Below the pieces are notes generated by a model, which worked only from the letters and a program-made list of their open reading frames with translations, was not told the origin of the DNA and ran no database searches. Position numbers and translations under genes: made by a program. A DNA stretch of 19,080 nt from Syntrophomonadaceae bacterium (GTDB lineage: Bacteria; Bacillota; Syntrophomonadia; Syntrophomonadales; Syntrophomonadaceae): positions 1 to 19,080 of the forward strand of contig JAQUBU010000017.1 of NCBI GenBank assembly GCA_028686565.1. Reading direction: 5' to 3'. Below, in pieces: positions 14,700-19,080 of this stretch. Each line of letters starts with the position of its first letter. The first letter of the stretch is position 1.

Positions 14700-15130
14700 C
14701 GCGCATCCCTCAGCTTTCTATTAGGTCCCAGGGCGTTCACATCTGCAACCAGCTTGCTCATGGTCTGGCTGAACTTGATGCCCTCCGCTCCAGAAATCCA
14801 GGATGTCTGATAGCGCTCAGGTTCAATTCCCATATACTCCATCAGGCTCTTCATTACCGTGTGCCGGCGGCGGTTATAGTAATTGCCACTACCATAGTGG
14901 CAGTCGCCCGGGTGTCACCCGGACAGCAGGATACCATCGGCCCCCCGGTTAAAAGCCCTTAATACAAACATCGGATCAAAACGTCCCGAACAAGGGGTGC
15001 GTATGATTCTTACATCAGCCGGATATTCCAAATGGTTTAACCCGGCCAGATCGGCTGCTGCATAACTGCACCAGTTGCAGGCAAATACAATTATTTTAGG
15101 GTTCCATTCACCGCGTTTCTCTATAGACAA
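14696..15130 (-). CDS. flxD: FlxD/MvhD-like [2Fe-2S] protein, predicted selenoprotein (Sec72)
   Basis: This 144-residue protein matches the MvhD family (methyl-viologen hydrogenase delta subunit), which passes electrons to HdrA. The frame contains an in-frame TGA at 14917-14915 (codon 72) in GILLSG-U-HPGDCHYGSGNYYNRRR, where relatives have GCHPGDCHY, so TGA replaces the conserved Cys. The remaining 72 residues are intact, keep the family motifs, and end at a normal TGA overlapping the flxC start. Other cysteines seen are C18 and C21 (CNWC), C47 and C77. The start is TTG at 15130, about nine bases after GGAGGTGG, overlapping the hdrA stop by 10 bases. A SECIS-like hairpin begins 12 bases after the TGA. 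Conventional callers would split or truncate this gene at the TGA. Confidence 0.92.
14884..14902 (-). promoter_or_regulatory. SECIS-like hairpin in flxD
   Basis: On the minus strand TGCCACTA-TGG-TAGTGGCA is a perfect 8-bp stem with a UGG loop. The loop starts 20 bases after the UGA, and G occupies the second loop position. This fits the accepted bacterial SECIS layout (UGA to loop about 16-37 bases, G among the first two loop bases). Confidence 0.8.
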
Positions 15131-17112
15131 AGTGCATCCACCTCCGCTGCTAGTTGGTCATCACTGAAGCCCTTCAAATTAAGAGCTGCCGTCCGGCAGG
15201 CCGGCACACAGGCTCCACAGCCCTGGCACAGGCTGCTGTTAACTTCAGCCACTTTACGTATAAATGGCGGGCGCCCGTGATTTCCTCTCTGTTGAATTTC
15301 CTGTAAAGAAATAGCCCCATAGGGACAGATCGGAACACAGAACCCACAGCCAGAACACTTGTTGCTATCTACCTCGGAAGTCATTGGCTCGGTAGCCAGT
15401 TCAGTCTTTGACAATAAACCGCAAACCTTTACCGCTGCTGCACTTGCCTGAGCAACCGTATCGGGAATATCCTTGGGTCCCTGGCAAGCTCCGGCCAGGT
15501 AAACCCCGGCAGAAAAAGTCTCAACCGGCTGCAGTTTAGGATGGGCTTCCTGATAGAATCCGTCCTTGTCCGTGGAAAAGCCAATTATTTTTGCCAGTTC
15601 CCCTGAACCGGCAGAAGGAAGCATGGCTGTGGCCAGAACCACCAGGTCAACTTCTACCTCAATAGGCCGACCCAGCAGGGTATCTTCAGACTTCAGAACC
15701 AAACGGTCACCGTTCGGGTAAATCTTGCTTACCCGGCCGCGAATATAGGTAGCCCCGGCATTAAGTGCCCGCTGGTAAAACTCTTCATAGTTTTTACCGG
15801 CAGTACGTACATCCATATAAAATACATATGCTTCACTGTCCTCGATCTTGGTCTTGACCTGGTAGGCATGTTTGGCTGTATACATACAGCACGCCCGCGA
15901 ACAGTAGCTTTTCCCTTTGGTATCATCACGGGAGCCCACACACTTGATAAAAGCAACGCTCTTGGGCTCCTTGCCATCAGAAGGCCTTTTAATCTGCCCT
16001 CCGGTAGGCCCGCCTGCCGAAGAAAGGCGTTCAAATTCCAGACCGCTGATTACATCCGGATATTTGCCATATCCATATTCCCCATAGGCATCTTCCCACT
16101 TGAAGAGATCATAGCCGGTAGCCATAACTATGGCTCCTACTTCTGCTTTTACATATTCATCCTGCTCATCAAACTTAATGGCCTTGGTGGGACATATCTT
16201 TTCACAAACCCCACACTTGCCGGTAGTAAGTTTGGTACAGCTGGCCGCATCTATATAAGGCTTGCCGGGAACCGCCTGCGGGAATAATTTATGAATAGCA
16301 GGTCTTAATCCCATTCCCAGATCAAATTCATCCTTATTCTTCTTACTGGGGCATTTATCTATACAGGTTCCGCAGCCTGTACAGAGGTCCCAGTCAACAT
16401 ATTTGGCCTTTTTCTTAATGGTAACGGTAAAGTTGCCTATATAACCATTAACTGCAGTTACTTCTGCATAAGTGACTAATTCAATGTTAGGATGCTGCGC
16501 CGCAGCAACCATCTTGGGGGTGCCTATTCAGGCGGCACAGTCCATGGTAGGGAAGGTTTTGTCCAATTGGGTCATCTTCCCGCCGATGGATGCCTCTCTT
16601 TCTACCAGGATAACCTGGTGTCCTGCCTCGGCAATATCCAGGGCAGCCTGCATTCCCGCAATTCCGCCCCCGATTACCAGCGCTTTTTTGGTTATCGGTA
16701 TAGTCGTTATTTGCAGCGGTTTATTGTGCAGCACCTTATTTACCGCCATTCGTACCAGATCAGCAGCCTTTTTGGTGGCCTGTTCCCGGTCATGATGCAC
16801 CCAGGAATCCTGCTCCCGGATGTTTACCATCTCAAACATATAACCGTTGATTCCTCCGGCGGTCACTGCTTTACGGAAGGTATTCTCATGCATCCGCGGT
16901 GAACACGAGGCTATTACAACCTGTTCCAGCTTTTGTTCCTGGATGGCGTTTCTAACCAGTTCCTGCCCCGGATCGGAACACATGTATTTATAGGTAGTTG
17001 CAAACACCACCCCAGGAAGTTTCCCGGCGGCTGCGGCTACTTTTTCCGTGTCCACGACTGAAGCAATATTGGTACCGCAATCGCAAACAAAGACACCTAC
17101 CCTTTTTTTCAT
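15121..17112 (-). CDS. hdrA: HdrA, heterodisulfide reductase subunit A, predicted selenoprotein (Sec195)
   Basis: HdrA is the FAD-containing core of the complex, where electrons are thought to be split between ferredoxin and the HdrB branch. The whole frame is 663 residues, the family length, if the TGA at 16530-16528 is read as selenocysteine 195 in FPTMDCAA-U-IGTPKMV, where relatives have Cys. Also seen: an N-terminal C-x-C (10, 12), the FAD motif VIGGGIAGMQAAL (146-158), ferredoxin-like CTGCGTCIDKCP (244-255), C292/C300/C303/C307, the CVGSR segment with C391, C404, C408 and C409, and a C-terminal 2[4Fe-4S] domain (C586-C596 and C629-C639). ATG at 17112 follows GGAGG and lies 21 bases after hdrB; its TAG overlaps the flxD start. 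The SECIS-like hairpin lies at 16510-16490. Read without recoding, it would look like two broken genes. Confidence 0.93.
16490..16510 (-). promoter_or_regulatory. SECIS-like hairpin in hdrA
   Basis: On the minus strand GGTTGCTGC-GGC-GCAGCATCC pairs at eight of nine positions around a GGC loop. The single U-U mismatch sits two pairs from the base, in place of the bulged U seen in some bacterial SECIS elements. The loop starts 26 bases after the UGA and begins with G. Confidence 0.7.
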
Positions 17113-17133
17113 TCTCCCTTCCCCTCCTTCTCT

Positions 17134-18405
17134 TTATTTCTCCCGCTTCTTTATCTCTCCTGTTACATAGGCTTCAGCCGCTTTACCGGCCTTGTCCTTG
17201 TCCGTAATCATGAGTTCAGCGAGCTTGGCAACTTTCTTTTCGTCATTCTTAATAATTTCAGCCAGTATAGCGGCTCGTTCTTCGTCAGCAATTATTTTTA
17301 AGGCCATTTTTTCCGGATTTTTCTGCAAGCCTTTGATCATCGCGTTTACTTTCTTTTCCATATCCCCATCAGTACCAGCCACCGGTGCTGCAGCTTTGTC
17401 TTTAACATCAGCTCCGGCTGCATTATCAGCACCAGCCACTGCTGCTGCACCTTCAACTCCGGTTGTCTTCTTAGCCTTAACCCCCTTCTGGGCTTTAGCT
17501 GCAGCCTTGGCCGCTTCTTCTGCTTCTATGGCAGCTGCTTTGGCAGGCAGGGAAGCCAGATAGCTTTCTGCATCCACAAAATGACGATCCGCTCCTACCT
17601 TATTGGGAGCATCACCACAGGCAATGGCCAGAAGTTCAGTAACATAATAAACCGGCATTGGCAGATCAATTTTATATTCCTTGGCTACCGCTGCCTGGCG
17701 CATATCCAAATTCATCATGCACAAGGGACAGGCTGTTACCATACACTCAGCACCTGCAGCCCTGGCATTTTTAATTACTTCATAAATCATCTTCTTCCCG
17801 ATATCCGGCCGGGAAGTAGCCAGAGCCGCACCACAGCATTCGGTTTTATGCGACCAGTTAACAGTTTCGGCACCCAGAGCCCTAACTACTTTATCCATGG
17901 TCTGGGGGTCTTCATCATCATCAAAACCGGTATGACCTTTCGGCCTGACCAAAAGACAGCCATAATAACAGGCTGCTTTCATCCCCTTTAAGGGGTTTGA
18001 TACCTTGTCCGCAATCTTCTCTGTGCCCAGCTTGTTAACCAGCAATTCCAATATGGAAAGGGTTTCATTACTGGCTTTATACTCCATCTCAATTACACTT
18101 TCAATCTTGTCCCTCATTTTGGAGTCATGACGCACCACATGCTCGGTGTTGCGAAAGCGGCTATAACAGGCTGCACAGGGTGCCAGTACATCAAGACCGG
18201 TTTTTTCAGCTATAGCCAGGTTCCGGGCCGGCAGGGCCAAAGATAAAATCTTGTTGGTATTATGTCCTGAAGTAGCCCCGCAACAGTTCCAATCCTCTAG
18301 TTCCACCAGTTCCACACCCATTATTTCAGCGGTACGCTTGGCGGAAAGTCCATATTCCAGAGCACTGCCATCCAATGAGCAACCGGGATAGTAGGCCATT
18401 TTCAT
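17134..18405 (-). CDS. hdrB: HdrB, heterodisulfide reductase subunit B, with long C-terminal extension
   Basis: HdrB carries non-cubane iron-sulfur clusters and is the site of disulfide reduction. Two complete CCG domains are visible: C9, C41-C42, C77, C80 and C146 or C150, C190-C191, C226, C229. The usual HdrB length is near 290, but this one has 423 residues. After VDAESYL (about 284) comes an Ala/Lys-rich low-complexity linker (about 288-345), then a charged helical tail (about 350-423; NAMIKGLQKNPEKMALK, AILAEIIKNDEKKVAKLAEL). The ATG at 18405 follows GGGGGGTG and is one base beyond the hdrC stop; a longer form from 18438 would overlap hdrC and lacks a good site. The tail looks like a tether plus docking helix, but no known domain is recognised. 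Confidence 0.92.
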   Translation of the reverse strand: MKMAYYPGCSLDGSALEYGLSAKRTAEIMGVELVELEDWNCCGATSGHNTNKILSLALPARNLAIAEKTGLDVLAPCAACYSRFRNTEHVVRHDSKMRDKIESVIEMEYKASNETLSILELLVNKLGTEKIADKVSNPLKGMKAACYYGCLLVRPKGHTGFDDDEDPQTMDKVVRALGAETVNWSHKTECCGAALATSRPDIGKKMIYEVIKNARAAGAECMVTACPLCMMNLDMRQAAVAKEYKIDLPMPVYYVTELLAIACGDAPNKVGADRHFVDAESYLASLPAKAAAIEAEEAAKAAAKAQKGVKAKKTTGVEGAAAVAGADNAAGADVKDKAAAPVAGTDGDMEKKVNAMIKGLQKNPEKMALKIIADEERAAILAEIIKNDEKKVAKLAELMITDKDKAGKAAEAYVTGEIKKREK

Positions 18406-18406
18406 T

Positions 18407-18979
18407 CTATACACCCCCCAGTTCTTGAGCCCGCTCAAATATTTTTTTCATCTCGTCCCGGCCTTTGATTTTTTCCGGTAAAATGCTTAATTTACCCCTT
18501 TTCATCATAGGCAAGCCCAATTCCGCATCTTTAAAAAACTGCCCGGTCAAGAGGTTATGCTGCATTAATAAACCAGCTTCATAAGTGCGGCCAAAACTCT
18601 TCACTCCGCTTAGAAAAGCTTTATTAAAAACCGCTACCTTTTTATCATTTATCTTCCCTTGCTGCAAGGCTTCACGGCGTAAGGCATCCATAAGCGAAGC
18701 TATGTCAACACCTCGCGGACAGCGAGCCGAACAAGTCTCGCAACTGGCACATATCCATATGCTCTGGGCTTCGAGAGCCTCTGACAACAATCCTAATTGC
18801 AACAACCTGATTACCTGCCGCGGGGTACTATCCATAGCAAATGCCACCGGACATCCTGCAGAACACTTGCCGCATTGGTAACATAAAGTTGCACTGGTAC
18901 CCGCCTCTTCCTCCAACCTTGACAACAAGGCTTTATCACTTGCAGCGGTTGGAAGCAGTTGAAGAGCTTTACCCATCAT
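18407..18979 (-). CDS. hdrC: HdrC, heterodisulfide reductase subunit C
   Basis: This 190-residue protein has two [4Fe-4S] motifs, CYQCGKCSAGCP (33-44) and CASCETCSARCP (77-88). It carries electrons from HdrA to HdrB in the cytoplasm. Its length is typical of soluble HdrC, and no membrane segment is seen. There are two adjacent ATGs (18979 and 18976) after GGGGAG; the second has the better spacing, so the real start may be one residue later. The gene ends one base before hdrB. It is the first gene of the visible hdr-flx unit, with about 100 bases upstream inside the window showing no clear promoter. Confidence 0.92.
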   Translation of the reverse strand: MMGKALQLLPTAASDKALLSRLEEEAGTSATLCYQCGKCSAGCPVAFAMDSTPRQVIRLLQLGLLSEALEAQSIWICASCETCSARCPRGVDIASLMDALRREALQQGKINDKKVAVFNKAFLSGVKSFGRTYEAGLLMQHNLLTGQFFKDAELGLPMMKRGKLSILPEKIKGRDEMKKIFERAQELGGV

Positions 18980-19080
18980 CTTCTCCCCTTTACTTTTATA
19001 AAAATTGTTTAATGTTTCAGGGTATCAGCCAGAAAACAGGCTTTAGACAAATTAGCCTTCACTTAATGCTAAAAGAAGCA
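18980..19080 (-). other. Upstream region of hdrC, cut by the window edge
   Basis: The region is AT-rich and non-coding as far as can be seen. A possible TTGTCT -35 with a 17-base spacer and TGATAC is weak, and a TGGCTG...CTGAA string has sigma-54 spacing but a poor -12. The true promoter may lie beyond the window. Confidence 0.25.

Noticed and set aside
15121..17112. hdrA as two genes or a pseudogene split by a stop codon
   Set aside because: The stop is TGA at a conserved cysteine position, the frame is unchanged across it, all downstream motifs are intact and a SECIS-like hairpin follows. Selenocysteine explains all of this better than decay.
19016..19031. Sigma-54-like TGGCTGATACCCTGAA upstream of hdrC (minus strand)
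   Set aside because: The spacing is right, but the -12 reads CTGA instead of TTGC and the rest of the -24 is poor. Too weak to annotate as a promoter.
1..19080. CRISPR arrays, tRNA or rRNA genes, transposase or integrase genes
   Set aside because: None found. The only repeats are the REP-like palindromes and isolated hairpins.

Overview
The window looks like a chromosomal segment of an anaerobic, selenocysteine-using Firmicute of the Clostridia. A butyrate-metabolising syntroph of the Syntrophomonas type is the best guess. The signs are strong GGAGG ribosome binding sites, TTG/GTG starts, clostridial short-chain acyl-CoA enzymes, several acetyl-CoA hydrolase-family CoA-transferases and an Flx/Hdr complex. 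The taxonomy is inferred; no marker gene is present.

Layout. At the left edge lies the 5' part of a class III aminotransferase (minus strand), with a palindromic operator-like site. It diverges from a 49-residue single-span membrane protein (808-957), which ends in a strong terminator. A plus-strand CoA-transferase (1347-2687) converges on a PAS/sigma-54 activator (2814-4181, minus) across a shared bidirectional terminator. From 19 kb down to 4.4 kb all genes are on the minus strand. In transcription order they are hdrC, hdrB, hdrA, flxD, flxC, flxB, flxA (18979 to 11927), then a hairpin and a good sigma-54 promoter, then 3-hydroxybutyryl-CoA dehydrogenase, crotonase, thiolase, acyl-CoA dehydrogenase and two more CoA-transferases (11605 to 4416).

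How it fits together. The CoA-transferases would activate butyrate with acetyl-CoA. Acyl-CoA dehydrogenase, crotonase, 3-hydroxybutyryl-CoA dehydrogenase and thiolase then make two acetyl-CoA; the set could also run in reverse. The dehydrogenase step exchanges NADH, and the neighbouring FlxABCD-HdrABC complex is a predicted NADH-oxidising, flavin-based bifurcating (or confurcating) unit that links NADH to ferredoxin and a disulfide or other low-potential partner. No etfAB is present.

The most striking observation is that two genes that first look broken are intact selenoprotein genes. HdrA (TGA at 16530-16528, residue 195) and FlxD/MvhD (TGA at 14917-14915, residue 72) each carry an in-frame TGA where the family has a conserved cysteine. 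Each TGA is followed by a short hairpin with G in its apical loop, at the spacing expected of a bacterial SECIS. Other points are a HdrB with a ~135-residue Ala/Lys-rich C-terminal extension, a sigma-54 promoter and sigma-54 activator bracketing the beta-oxidation genes, three CoA-transferase paralogues, and a perfect 40-bp-arm inverted repeat of a REP-like family.
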